DNA of 64,000 bases from Sialis fuliginosa (taxonomy: Eukaryota; Arthropoda; Insecta; Megaloptera; Sialidae), in NCBI GenBank assembly GCA_961205875.1, contig OY540813.1:27809001-27873000 (forward strand), read 5' to 3'. This document shows positions 1 through 10,449 of the stretch, one piece after another (positions within the stretch are counted from its first letter, which is position 1; every line of letters starts with the position of its first letter). The translations under genes and the position numbers were made by a program. The notes beneath the pieces are model-generated. The model had not been told where the DNA came from. It did no database searches and saw only the letters and a list, made by a program, of their open reading frames with translations.

Positions 1-1265
1 TCCTATTAAAATCGTTTCAGCAGTTTTCGTGTCAGACAAAATTTTTACAAAATATTAAAAAGGATTTACGAGTATGTTGTCTATAAAACGATGTATACAT
101 TTATGTAGATTTAAAAAAAACCCAATATATTTACATGTAGCCAAAGCTAACAAATATATATATTTGTATTGATTTCTGAACAATGTGTTTGGTTTAATAA
201 CATTTTGAGCAGCACTGTTCAAGCGATCCTCCTGAAGACGTACGTTAGATAGACGCTGATTTGAATAGTTTTCAAAATTTGCATTGTAAATATTTGAATC
301 AGTTTTTGTAGAATTTCTGTTTGTATGTAAATTGTGTGTACATCTTCTCTCTCGCGACGTATATAATTTAGCGATAATTTTAATATGATTGAATGAAATG
401 TTGAAAGACTTTAATTTTGTTTGATATATTTCTCTTCCCTCTTCCCTATGCTTTCTTTACCAATTTCGCTCTCAAAGGTAGATGTTTGAAAAATATCATA
501 TTGAAAGCGTTGATATATGTATCAAGTTAACTGATTTCGCTTTTTGTTTGATGAAATTTTTATAAAATAACTAATGGATTGCTTTATGACAGATTTTCCC
601 CTTTTTTCTTTACCTTTTTCCAACGCATTTTTCTTTAATTTTTAGATTACGAATCCTATATTTATAAACATGAATATTCAAAATTACATTGTTAACATAA
701 AATAATCAAGGCATAGTCCATATGAAAGATAAATGTTAACAAAAAATGTACCGTTTTTTAGAAAAATTATCTGGCTGTGTAATTTATTCTTAATTTTGTA
801 TTCCTCATTTCATATTTATGAATTTCAACACTGTTTAAGTAAAGTGTATAATTTAGGAAATATTTAATTTTTTAAATCTTCATTACGTTTTCATATGCTA
901 AAATTCATGTTTATTCTTTCTTGATGTAACGGGTAAATTCGCTAAATTACATCGTAGGTTTTTAAATTGGTTATATATGTTGAAATATTGAAAAATATGT
1001 TACTGTTTAATTAATCAGTTAAGTTCTGTTGACACATTCGATTATAAAAACCTGACTAAATTTTTATTTTATTTTTGATATGAAATATTAGTGCAACATT
1101 TTTTAAGAATTTCATTTAAACTGTTTGAATCCTTGGGTGTACGATACAGGCTAATATTCCCCTACACGTCTTCATCATTGCACTTAGCCCGATAGTTCAG
1201 CAAAATTCATATTTAAAATAAAACAGCCAAGAGTTATTTCAATTTTTTTTATATTTATTCTAATT
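1..1265. other. AT-rich intron, nothing recognised
   Basis: Low-complexity AT-rich sequence without repeats shared elsewhere in the window, splice-flanked open frames or hairpins of note. Confidence 0.5.
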
Positions 1266-1722
1266 ACAGTGTTCGTTATAATTTTTATTGAATGTACTAA
1301 CTAAAAGCTACATTCTGGATTTTTTTTTAGATTTCTTGCATCGATAGTTTATAAAGTAGAAGGAGGGAGGGGACGCTCTGATAACGACATTTAAATGCAA
1401 ATATATCGTGACTGAAGGGTTAAAAAGGTCATACAACATTTTTTGTTGCATTCTAGGAGACTTATCCAATGACAACCCACTCAATGGGATATGTGAAAAA
1501 AAATGTGAATTCACTTTTCAGTCTATGGGAGGGGGGTCCAAATTAATTTTGACACTGTTCGTTATAATTTTCAGTGGAAGTACTAATTAAAAGCTACATA
1601 CAGATAGTTTAGAAATTAAGGGGAGGGGACGCTCTGATCACGTCTTTGAACGCAAATATATCGTGACTAAAGGGTTAAAATTAAAATATCATATAACATT
1701 TTTTTATTGCATTTTAGGATAC
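1266..1722 (+). repeat. Two direct copies of a ~180-bp repeat, 286 bp apart
   Basis: Copy A (1266-1460) and copy B (1552-1722) share the same landmarks in the same order: tgttcgttataattt, an actaa(c/t)taaaagctaca block, a ggggacgctctgat block, and gcaaatatatcgtgact followed by gggttaaaa. Copy A is slightly longer. The spacer includes a G-run followed by tccaaattaattttgacac. Copy B continues into a tail (1722-1810, with a ttgaggtcggacatggcg block) resembling the 3' ends of degenerate dispersed repeats. It is probably a local duplication of an old transposon fragment. Overlapping short open frames are by-products. Confidence 0.75.
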
Positions 1723-1810
1723 CAAATTTCATCTTAATCGGCTTAAATTTTTTGAGGTCGGACATGGCGAAACTATAAAGTTTCCTAGTTTTCTACGGAA
1801 ACCTAAAAAT

Positions 1811-2322
1811 GGATTACTTACAGCAAATCAAGTATTCCATAAATTAATGCACATGTTGAGATACCAACATACATAACTTTTACAGCACATTACTCGCAAA
1901 TCAGTTTTATATATACAAAATGCAACTTTGAAACTTCTTCATACATCATCAGACAATCGTACAACACCCGTGCAAATAACCGTGTCTCATTCTTCTTGTA
2001 TTTACAGTAATCTTCTCTCTTTCTCACACCCTCATTGCTAAACTACCCTCATCCCACGACCGCGTCGGTGGTGTGTCCCGCCGTGCAACAGCAGCGTTCA
2101 TAAAGTTTATGTAATGGCACTTCAGATGGCGTATATTTTAGCGAAGGAATATCTAAAAACCATTACCTTATATTCTTTACGGCGGTTCAAAATCCGGCAT
2201 TATGTACGATCAGCCGTGACCTACACTATCGACAGGTGTTGGATATTGATGATATCAGTGAATATTATTATTATATACATAGATTCGTGAGTATGTAGAT
2301 GTATTTTAGAGATCTATATACG
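1811..2322. other. Intron stretch with one GC-richer patch (2035-2140)
   Basis: Mostly AT-rich. The patch around 2050-2110 (a run of cgaccgcgtcggtgg type sequence, then cagcagcgttcataaag and a cagatggcg E-box-like site at 2125-2133) is non-repetitive and could be a regulatory block. There is no other evidence. Confidence 0.3.
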
Positions 2323-2325
2323 AAT

Positions 2326-2400
2326 ACAGTAAAACTTCTCAAATCGACAACCTTAGAACAGCGCTTACCGAAATCGGTTTCATGTAAAAATTCAGGGGTT
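2326..2400 (+). mobile_element. Possible pogo/Tigger-like terminal remnant
   Basis: After a TA, the sequence cagtaaaacttctcaaatcg resembles the CAGTAAAACCTC-type terminal inverted repeats of the pogo/Tigger group. No matching opposite end was found nearby, so this would be a solo terminus or a chance match. Confidence 0.3.
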
Positions 2401-2939
2401 CCGCCAGTGTTTCTTCTGCATTTTTCTTTCTTTTCTAACAGCTCCTTCGTATGTTTTCATGGTAAAAACTTAAAAAATCTTCAACAACAAATTATTAAAA
2501 TTCAAGATTTTTTATGGTCAGATTTTGACATATGATTTAAAAAATCATAACAAAAATATAATCCGACCGGTTCAAAGTAATGACCATTTTTCTACAAAAA
2601 AATTGAGAGACGCTAAGATAATAAAATAAACATATTTTTCAACTAAATCGAAAAAACAAAATTTTTAGTAAAATACCAGGGGCAGATATATGTATAAACA
2701 TATATTTTTGCTTGTACGCCATCCACATTGAACATTTTTTTTTTGTAATTTTTATGACCAGGTAGATGTGTTGCACTTAAATTTGGACTTGGCTTAAAAT
2801 ATTTTTTTTAATAAATAAATATCAATTTATTGAAAATTTAAAAATGTAAATGTAAATGCAAAAAAAAATAATTATTTAACATAAAATAACATTTTCAGAA
2901 ATCGGACGTAAATAAAACTTACATATATGTATACAGAAT
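2401..2939. other. AT-rich intron, nothing recognised
   Basis: Homopolymer-rich AT sequence. A 78-residue open frame at 2299-2535 begins before the pogo-like terminus and shows no family features. Confidence 0.45.
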
Positions 2940-3240
2940 TAAAGCCGGAACGTAAATCCGTAAAAGCATCGCCCGAGAGAGAGTCAAGGGGTCACGCAAG
3001 AGTCCGCAAGCTTTGTGGTGAAACACGAAGCTTACGTGAAACGCACAATTACTAGTTACATTACGAGCCCCCGTGGGCACACCGCGCCGCGAGCCTTGTC
3101 TTACATCACATTCATTTATAAGTAAACGGTGTATTATAACAGGTATCGCGCATTAAATTATAACAAGTTTATTCCGAGGCATAAGATGTGTGCGGGATTT
3201 CGTCCACACGTGTGGGTGCGTGGAACAGGCCTGGATTAAG
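2940..3240. other. GC-richer non-repetitive patch, candidate conserved non-coding element
   Basis: This 300-bp block is visibly richer in G+C and CpG than its surroundings (for example accgcgccgcgagcc near 3080-3095). It carries homeodomain- and bHLH-like cores (cattaaattata, cacgtgtg). It has no long open frame and no copy elsewhere in the window. The enhancer reading is inference from composition and from the host gene being a developmental regulator. Confidence 0.3.
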
Positions 3241-3382
3241 TTATATAACATTTTCTTTTACCTAGATATCAAAGAAAATTATGAAAGATGGAAATTTTGA
3301 TGGATAAGAAAACATTTCTTATTGAGGGCGTAAAAGTCTATAAATATAGAAGTAATTTCAAAATAGTCTTAAAATAAATATA

Positions 3383-3893
3383 AGGTAAAGGCACCCGTTA
3401 TGGCCGCTATAAGAGCAAGTTTTCGGTTTTTTTTTGGTTTAATGAGCTTGTTTTTTGTAATTCTCATGAACTCATATTATTAATAAAACAAGTAACTCTT
3501 TATTAAATCAATTTAATTACCAAAGTTCGCAAATATAGTTTGTTTTTAAATTATAGCCTTTTATTTTGTTAATGTTTTTTCTCCAGTAATGGCAAAGGTA
3601 AAAACAGTAATGAGCACGCAGTGATGGACACTTGTTAATGATTACAAAATGTTAAGTACTACAACACAAAAGATATAAAAGAAAGAATCGTCAAATTTGA
3701 AACAATGTAAAGCAGTTGCTATGATATTATAATACTTAATAAATAAATTATACTAATAATTAGTTTAAATGTCTACCATTTTGACATCTATTGGTCGATT
3801 GTCATAAAATCACGCTGTAAGACAGTGAAATGTATATAGATTAATATTCAGAAATGGTAGTAGTCAAATATCAACACATATTTCTAATTTCAT
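3383..3893 (+). mobile_element. TA-flanked MITE, copy A (3'-truncated)
   Basis: It starts aggtaaaggcacc directly after a TA and aligns over about 500 bp, same orientation, with the complete copy at 57590-58149. Shared landmarks are gttatggcc, gtaattctcat, taataaaacaagta, cagtaatggcaaaggtaaaa, aaagaaagaatcgtcaaatt and aatcacgctgtaagacagt. Similarity stops near 3893 and the terminal repeat found at the other copy's 3' end is absent. It has no coding capacity. Confidence 0.85.
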
Positions 3894-5027
3894 ATTTTGT
3901 CTATAAACAGCACTTTTGAAATTACGCTTTCCACTGTAATATGCAGGGAAACGACAATGAAAATCACGATGACGATTTACGTACCGAGAATTAACTTATA
4001 ATGATTTTATTTTCATTCCATGTAGGTACATGAAAACAGTTAAATAAAATCTTCTCTAGAACCCAGATCAATCTCTATTTTATTTACAACTTTTTTATTA
4101 GCAATTACCTAGTCGGTAATATAGTTCACAGTGCATAACCTATTGTATAACACTCTGTACCTAGTCTATATGAAATTCATTTATACATAGAGAGTGGTGC
4201 AGTAGAGGCATATCTGTTGCTCTGACGCGAAGATTGTTGTCATTTATTATTCACAGCCCAGCTCGCAGTTCCCTGGGGATGCTACGTCTCTGGAATCGAG
4301 ATGTTCTGGATGGCTTCCGTAATGCCAACTCTATTTTTGTTATTGAGAAATTTTCACTTTTTTAAGTTCTACAAATTGTATATATGCTTTTTGTATGTTA
4401 TGTCTATAAAAACTCGTACTAAAATGACTATAAAATAAACGTGCTGCCGTCAAAACATATAGATGGAATAGTAATGATCATATTTTACTTTTTATCAGGT
4501 TATTTTCAAACCAAAATTAATATATGTATACATTTTTGTATTCTGTATATTTTAGTACTAATATAAAGTTTTTAAAACAGTTATTTTTTATACAGTAAAT
4601 AAGCTTTCTTGAGTTATATATACTTTATAATGAAGTGTTGAAGTTAAAATAATAAACAAACACTTATGTGACATAAAAACAGTAAATTCAGTCATCTAAA
4701 TAATAATAACAATAAAACAACAATTAAGGGAAAGTGGGGTAATTACGGACACCTTAGGGAAAAATCAAATAAATTAAAACCTGAATAAGAAACAAATAGA
4801 TATATTGTGTATTATTATTATAGGTATAGTCCATTAGTTATAATTATTATTATCAATTTTAATATAGTTTCAGAACAAAATTAACATTAAATAAAAAACA
4901 AAACCTTAGGTGATCGTGATTACTCGACTAGCATGGCAATCACGAACAGTGAGATATTTAAACCTAATTGGTACAAAAATCACAACGAAAGCCTCTAGAT
5001 GTACTTCGACCACTGGTACACTTATTG
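3894..5027. other. Intron stretch, mostly unremarkable
   Basis: AT-rich sequence. At 4730-4757 the string aagtggggtaattacgga looks like the edge of another degenerate transposon, but no partner end was found. A slightly GC-richer patch lies at 4190-4320. Confidence 0.35.
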
Positions 5028-5446
5028 TTGTAGACCCATATTATAGGAAATTTAATGCTCTACAAAAAATATTCTATCAAATTTTCACGTAATATGTGTC
5101 GTTCTTGAGATATCTTGAAAAAAAAATATTTTGGGGTGTCACCCCTCTCCCTTAAACACGATTTTGATGATTTTGAAATGGGGCTGTCCTCAAGCTAGAC
5201 CCAACCATCCGACCAAGTTTCAATAATATCAGTTCAGTGGTTCATGAGTTATGCGTGTGACAAGTATTCAGAGGACAGACGGACACACACGCGGACGGAT
5301 AGACAGACGGATACGGAACGAAAAGTGTTGTCTTGACGTGAAACGGAAAAATAAATTTAAAATTTTGAAATCAGAGAACATTTTTTTTGTCTCATTCTAA
5401 ACGACCACAAAGCTTCTCGTATCTTCGATATTGCGAGGAAGCAAAA
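5028..5446 (+). repeat. Dispersed repeat family R1, copy 1
   Basis: It aligns with R1 copies at 20069-20627 (+), 48908-49071 (+) and 59464-60225 (-). Order of landmarks: tcgttcttgagatatcttga, gtgtcacccct, ccatccgaccaagtttcaat, catgagttatgcgtgtgaca, a (ACGG)n-rich stretch, gtcttgacgtgaaacgga, then a terminal hairpin GCTTCTCG...CGAGGAAGC and an A-run. The 3' end is constant among the + copies while the 5' ends differ, as in 5'-truncated retroelements, though a hairpin terminus is also seen in Helitrons. It is non-coding. The open frame 4910-5092 spans its left edge and is spurious. Confidence 0.85.
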
Positions 5447-5639
5447 ATATTAAATAAAAAGTAGAACTAACAAAAAAAAACTTTATTTTAAATATATTTT
5501 TCTTTATAACTCCATACTATATTACAGTGTAATTTTCCAAAACATTAGATTCTCCCCAGAACCTGGCCATACAGTCCAACCCACATAAACGACCATGTTC
5601 TACTCTTATATTCATAGAAAATATCTTTGAAGTGTTAAG

Positions 5640-5970
5640 AGCACTGCACGGCCATTTCAATATAATTGTTATCGCATTGATTCGAGCAGCGTCCGTAGCG
5701 ACGGCGGGTTGAAAATGGGGTATATCTGGACACGCAGTACAGATAGAAGGATTGGATGAGGTGGGAATCGGCGGAGATGTTCTCCTACGAGAGCAATTCT
5801 GCAGTTATCCAAGACGTGCATCCGTGTGCCAGAGTAACAACACTCCGGGGGTCCGGGATACTGTTCGATATTTATTCTGATGACTTCTTTTATTTTTTCC
5901 CTTCTTGTATAATGGAAACTATTGCCAATGGTAGAGGAATTCAAATGAAATCGTTCGGTTCTAAGCTACG
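5640..5970. other. GC-richer patch with overlapping open frames on both strands, unrecognised
   Basis: The + strand frame (5756-6130, 124 residues) and - strand frame (5669-5944, 91 residues) overlap here. Neither shows a family I recognise, and they cannot both be real. No convincing acceptor/donor pair flanks either. The block is CpG-richer than its neighbours. It could be a conserved element, a decayed exon or a gene fragment; I cannot decide. Confidence 0.3.
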
Positions 5971-8119
5971 ATCTGTTCGACATGTTCGCGTTGTCGATTA
6001 CATGGAAATATTGAAATCTCTGCGGAAGGTATTAAAGAGGTTTTTCTTACAGCGCTGTTTGATTTTTATTAAAGATCATTTGAAACTGAAAATTTCTAAG
6101 CTATATTATATTGAATATATCAATACTTAATAAATAATAATATATATAGTCTTTTTCTGTACAATAAAAATATTTAGGATATTTTTCACGTAAAAATCTT
6201 CAAAAATTACTTGTTTTCTCCATGACAGGAATGTTGGGATTCACTCACTTATCAAAGATAGTTGTGATATTGATGTTATTAATCCAGACAATTTATATTT
6301 AATAATTAAGTCAGGTACGTCTTAAAAAAATCTACAAATTATATTTGTAGTAAAATTTTATAAAAATGATGAGATTAAATTTTGGTAGTAAAAATGTTGA
6401 TGTAAATAAACTCTCCCTATCACCGTGGTGAGTACGTTTTTAGAGTAACCAGTCGCACGGAGATTCACGTGGGTGAAACCGTTGGGGAATTCTAGTTATT
6501 AATAAATAAAATTAATAGCATACTAGTATCCAAAAAATTAAAATAAATTCGTTTCTAATTTTTTTTGTATGAAACACATAATCTACGACTGCTCAAAATC
6601 GAAAAAATCTATTTACTGTGTATTTTAGTAAAAATTAAATTTTAATTAAACAATCCCAAAAGTCACAATTATTTTTAGAAAACCGTCTAAAAGTAAGAAT
6701 ATCGTGCGTTTATGTGAACCCATGAGACCAGGCGTGTCATGTTAGATAACATGTTTTTTCTGCGCCTACCTCTCAAGGATTATACTTAAAAGAGAATTTC
6801 GCACAATTGTTTAAGATCATCAAAAGAACTTTTCAGGAAACCAAGCACTGATATACGTGTATGTGTGTTTGTACGTATTTGTATCACTGCTTCACGAATG
6901 GCTGGACATGAAATGCAATTTGCTATCAAGATTTTGTATTATCAAAATAATAGCGTTGTTGTGTACAGATATTTTCTATGCCCGGAGTTTTATTTACCTG
7001 ATTAAATAAATACAAAAGTATATCAGCAGAAATATATTGTATATTCTTATCTATTAAAGTTAAAAATATATTTTTTAACCTTTTTATAAATACATGAAAT
7101 GTACTGTATAGTAGTCATGAAATTTCGACTTGAGTTTTCAACGAAATTACACGTTTTGAGGGTCCCTAAGTTGAGTTTGGTCATTTTTTCAATCTATGAA
7201 GAGTATAATTAACCCAAAAATTTAAAAAAAAATTTGTTACTTTTCAAACGGTACGCGATAAAAAATTATAATGCTTATAATAATTAATATCGTAAAAAAT
7301 AATATTGTAGACAAAATTATTATGTATACTTAATTTCATGTTTTCTTTATTTTTCTATTATTGCTTTTTATATTATCTTTAAATAGTTTGTTATTAAAAA
7401 AAAAGCTAAAGTTGTAAAGAATATTAATTTCTGTAATTTATATTTTATCAATTTTTTCGGTACAAACAACATACCTCTTTCAAGATTTGTTTCTATATAT
7501 TATTATATAATAACGCATATTTTGTGGTAGTAGTTTTTTTTCATTAATTAATCCAATAATATCACAAACGAAAATTATTTATTTACTATTTTATCCTTTT
7601 AATAATATAAATCTTCATATAATCTTATATACAACGTATGTATGTATACTTACTAATATATTTTAAGTAAATATGGTGCAAGCTTTGAAAGATTATATTT
7701 CAATGTAGCATTTAAAAAAGACTGAAATAATTCAATGTTATTTAAAGTTGCGTAAATAAATACAGAAGTAGGATTCTAGGATAAATATTACATAATAAAA
7801 AAACGGGTATAAGAAAAAAGGGAAGAGAGAAAGTCTTCTGGTATATGTTTTTATGATATTTAATATCAATATCTCGAGCACTACAAATACTCTTGCGTAC
7901 ACACACACACGCATACATATAAACACATACGTATAAGTGTGTTGGTTTATATATATAAATGTACTATATAAAGGATGTTACGTTTAGATAATCTATAAAC
8001 TTACTTTAAGAAAATTTGTTTACTAATTTCACCTTTTCTAGGTTGTATTTTTTTATTGTATCAACAACCTTTTATTAGAACTATTTCTTTTAAGTTATAA
8101 CAAGGCCGCAACAGTTATA
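5971..8119. other. AT-rich intron, little recognised
   Basis: At 7115-7190 a block with atgaaatttcgac and gagggtccctaagttgag resembles the tail of an old dispersed repeat. A short AC-repeat tract lies at 7898-7911. The remainder is AT-rich low-complexity sequence. Confidence 0.4.
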
Positions 8120-8127
8120 TTATCCTT

Positions 8128-8215
8128 AATATATATAAAGCTCAACGTCTCTCTGTCTGTTTGTCTGTCCGTTAGTGCCCTTATCACTCGAGAAAAACTT
8201 ATCAGATTTACGTGG
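8128..8215 (+). repeat. Probable transposon-tail fragment with GTCTGT-rich block
   Basis: An atatataaagctcaacg run is followed by ctctctgtctgtttgtctgtccgt, a composition typical of the tails of many insect repeats and like the reverse complement of the ACAGACGG block of R1. No longer alignment to R1 was found, so it is assigned only as repeat-like. Confidence 0.4.
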
Positions 8216-9000
8216 TTTCTTTTTTAATTCAGAAGTACGTTCTCTGGCCAGGTTATAGATTATATTTTGTTACGTTAGGTAACATAACAACTAAGCGGTG
8301 ACGATAATAGTAAATCAAGTCGAAAAAAATTTTGCCGTCGGCGCGCTATTTTGCAATATGCTACCTAAACCGTTCAATATTGAACAAAATAATGTATTAA
8401 AGAATTGTGTAGAATCAAAAGATCTACAATAAAGTCAGCGACACCATATGTTTAACTTTTATATTTAAGCCACAATGATTGCTTTTATGTTACAAAGAAA
8501 ATTTAAAATATTTGGATTTTGTTTACGTGAACTTATGACTTGCAAAACATTAATCCTTATCGAAATAAATGATTTCATCGTCATAAGTACTTAATGTAGA
8601 TATAATTTGCCCTTTACAGCATCCAATTTGGTCGTATAGCTTAGAAAATATCGAAATATACATACGGGAACATATTATTCGCGCGATGGCGACCCGTGTC
8701 GCGACGTGCGGCGAGGGAGCGTGCCAAGTAGACGCAGGGCAGAGGGAACAGACCGGTATCCTTTTGATTGTCAATTGTTTATTTTGTTTTCAATAATTAA
8801 CTTTTAAATTTAAATAGAACAAAAATTATTTTTACTTTTTGATTTGATTCGTTTTTGTTAGGTAGGTAATTTAAGTGTTGTGTGGTTTTTATTACAATAA
8901 TAACTATTCGTGTTTGTACTTAATTCAACTATATATTTTTTAAATCCTAAACAAGCTAGTATGTATATATATAATATAGTTAGTATAATAATTTGATTAG
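8216..9000. other. Intron stretch with CpG-richer patch at 8675-8760
   Basis: The patch near 8690-8750 (gcgcgatggcgacccgtgtc, then cgcaggg) is GC-rich against an AT-rich background. A 74-residue - strand open frame (8550-8774) crosses it and is unrecognised. No splice-flanked exon is evident. Confidence 0.3.
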
Positions 9001-9125
9001 AACTTCACACGAAACGAAACATCGATAAATTTGGTCTCGTCTCGGTCTCGTGTCATAAAAATTAAATTAATTTCGTATCGTTCTCGTTTTGTCAAAACTT
9101 CAGACGGTCTCGTCGCATCAATAAT
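9001..9125. repeat. GTCTCG-rich low-complexity block
   Basis: Several TCTCGT/CGAAAC words recur in about 120 bp (ggtctcgtctcggtctcg at 9033-9050, and cggtctcgtcgca near 9104). It looks like part of a degenerate mobile-element end, but no partner was found. Confidence 0.35.
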
Positions 9126-9236
9126 AATTTCATTGTTCTGAAATTGCAATTTCCTGGGTATTATGTATATTAAAATGCAGAATTGACCGTCCAGTTTTCA
9201 TTGAAATACGCTTATCACTAACGTATACTTGTGTTT

Positions 9237-9575
9237 TTATTTAAAATGAACTAAATAAGCTCCACCGTAGAAAAAGATCGATGATGCTTGTCTTAATATT
9301 TTCGAATCTGTTGTAAGCGATTGGCTTTTACGGTGGCAGACGACTTCTGAAGTCCATAGTACATATTTCTCCTTGTAGCAGTCAGTATATAAACATTGTT
9401 TAAGAAAGAATAGTTTATTATAGATCTTAGAGCAGTATATTTTAAGATCATCCTGTGAAGATGTTCCCAAACATACAAACGTAATACACGTACGTGTGTA
9501 AAGTGGAGGACGGCGAAGTTGCGAGTATTTAATATTGGCAAATCCCCATGTACACAAGATTACATGTTCACGCAC
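9237..9575 (-). other. Unrecognised 112-residue open frame
   Basis: This is one of the longest uninterrupted frames in the window and ends VHFK before a stop at the 9237 side. A second, overlapping - strand frame (9293-9541) makes coding signal ambiguous. I see no domain, signal peptide, repeat or family resemblance. A frame of this length is marginal against chance in this AT-rich sequence. Treat it as unassigned. Confidence 0.15.
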
Positions 9576-9924
9576 CTGGCTCCTGTTATTTTATGAAAAA
9601 GACATTTCTTCTTCTCGTCGAAAACGTAATATCCTCGCCGTTAAATCAGATGCAAACACCGTAGCTGATATGACAGAAACGAAAAGGAAATGTCATATTT
9701 TATAAAGCAAAACCAAATAACTGCCGTCGATGGATTTTCAGAAGTGATTCTGTCAAAATTTACGATTATTTTTTTATCTACTATATTTTGTGTTTTATTA
9801 AAAAAAATCATATTATGCGTACTTCGTTACCTGAATAAGATATAGTCTCTTCTTTATAACGTTACTTTTCTTTTTAATTCAAATTTTGAAACCGATGTGA
9901 TATTGTATTAACTATATCAAACTT
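9576..9924. other. AT-rich intron, nothing recognised
   Basis: No repeat, open frame or hairpin of note was found here. Confidence 0.4.
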
Positions 9925-9927
9925 GTC

Positions 9928-9972
9928 CAGTCCGCGGCCCGCGAGTATCTTTGGTGCGGCCCTCATCGGATA
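9928..9972 (+). mobile_element. hAT-like terminal sequence (solo end)
   Basis: A GC-rich cagtccgcggcccgcgag motif followed by ggtgcggccctcat stands out abruptly from AT-rich flanks. It resembles CAG...GCGGCCCGC termini of GTF2I/ZBED-type hAT transposons. A hAT transposase scrap lies 110 bp downstream, supporting a decayed hAT element here. Confidence 0.55.
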
Positions 9973-10081
9973 ATTAAAAAAAATATCTTATAATAATAAA
10001 ATAATGAATATAACACATAACACAACGCTAAAAGGATTCTACGATTTAAAACATAAAATACAATGTTTTTAGAATAAAAAA

Positions 10082-10141
10082 GAAAAACTACCTTATTTGG
10101 ATGATCCTAAGTGGTTGGCAGATTTAGCTTTCAAAACTTAA
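10082..10141 (+). pseudogene. hAT transposase fragment (ZBED/GTF2IRD2-like)
   Basis: One frame reads EKLPYLDDPKWLADLAFKT followed by a stop. The W-(x)2-DLAF motif preceded by L-x-D-P/D is characteristic of the hAT-derived ZBED5/GTF2IRD2-type transposase, where it is normally followed by a hydrophobic LTDIT.HLN segment that is absent here. Only about 19 residues remain, so this is a fossil fragment inside a deleted element, immediately left of the 10153-10330 hairpin. Confidence 0.55.
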
Positions 10142-10152
10142 AAAATAAAACA

Positions 10153-10330
10153 GACTTTAAAAAACCCAGAAACACTGAAATGTATGTATAATAATTAAAT
10201 TTAACAGTTTTTGAAGTCAGTTTTTTTTATTTTTTTATTAAAAAGTTTTTTATTGGCTTGTCACCGATTTCAAAAATTGTTAAATTTAATTATTAGGTAT
10301 ATTTTTCAGTGTTTTTCGTTTTTTTAAGTC
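10153..10330. repeat. Inverted repeat (hairpin), ~68-bp arms
   Basis: The left arm 10153-10220 (gacttta...acactgaaa...taataattaaatttaac) is matched in inverse by 10262-10330 with roughly 80% identity and a ~41-bp T-rich loop. It lies within the hAT debris and may be the inner repeat of a foldback derived from that element. Confidence 0.75.
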
Positions 10331-10437
10331 GATTTTATATTTTTCTTAAAATTAAGTTTTTTCTTTTTTTCTTTTGAGTGACGTATCTTCGAAGTCCATT
10401 GTCAGATTCCAATAGCGTAGTAAGAAAAAATTTCGAT

Positions 10438-10449
10438 GGGGGGGGGGGG
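10438..10449 (+). repeat. G12 homopolymer
   Basis: Twelve consecutive Gs follow aaaaaatttcgat. A second G12 occurs at 61641-61652. Such G runs are unusual in this AT-rich background. Confidence 0.85.

Noticed and set aside
4910..5092. 60-residue frame as a gene or transposon protein
   Set aside because: It crosses the left boundary of R1 copy 1, and the corresponding region in copy 4 is not open.
5669..6130. 124-residue + frame and 91-residue - frame as genes
   Set aside because: They overlap on opposite strands, resemble no family I know, and the 3' half of the + frame is the usual I/Y/K-rich chance translation.
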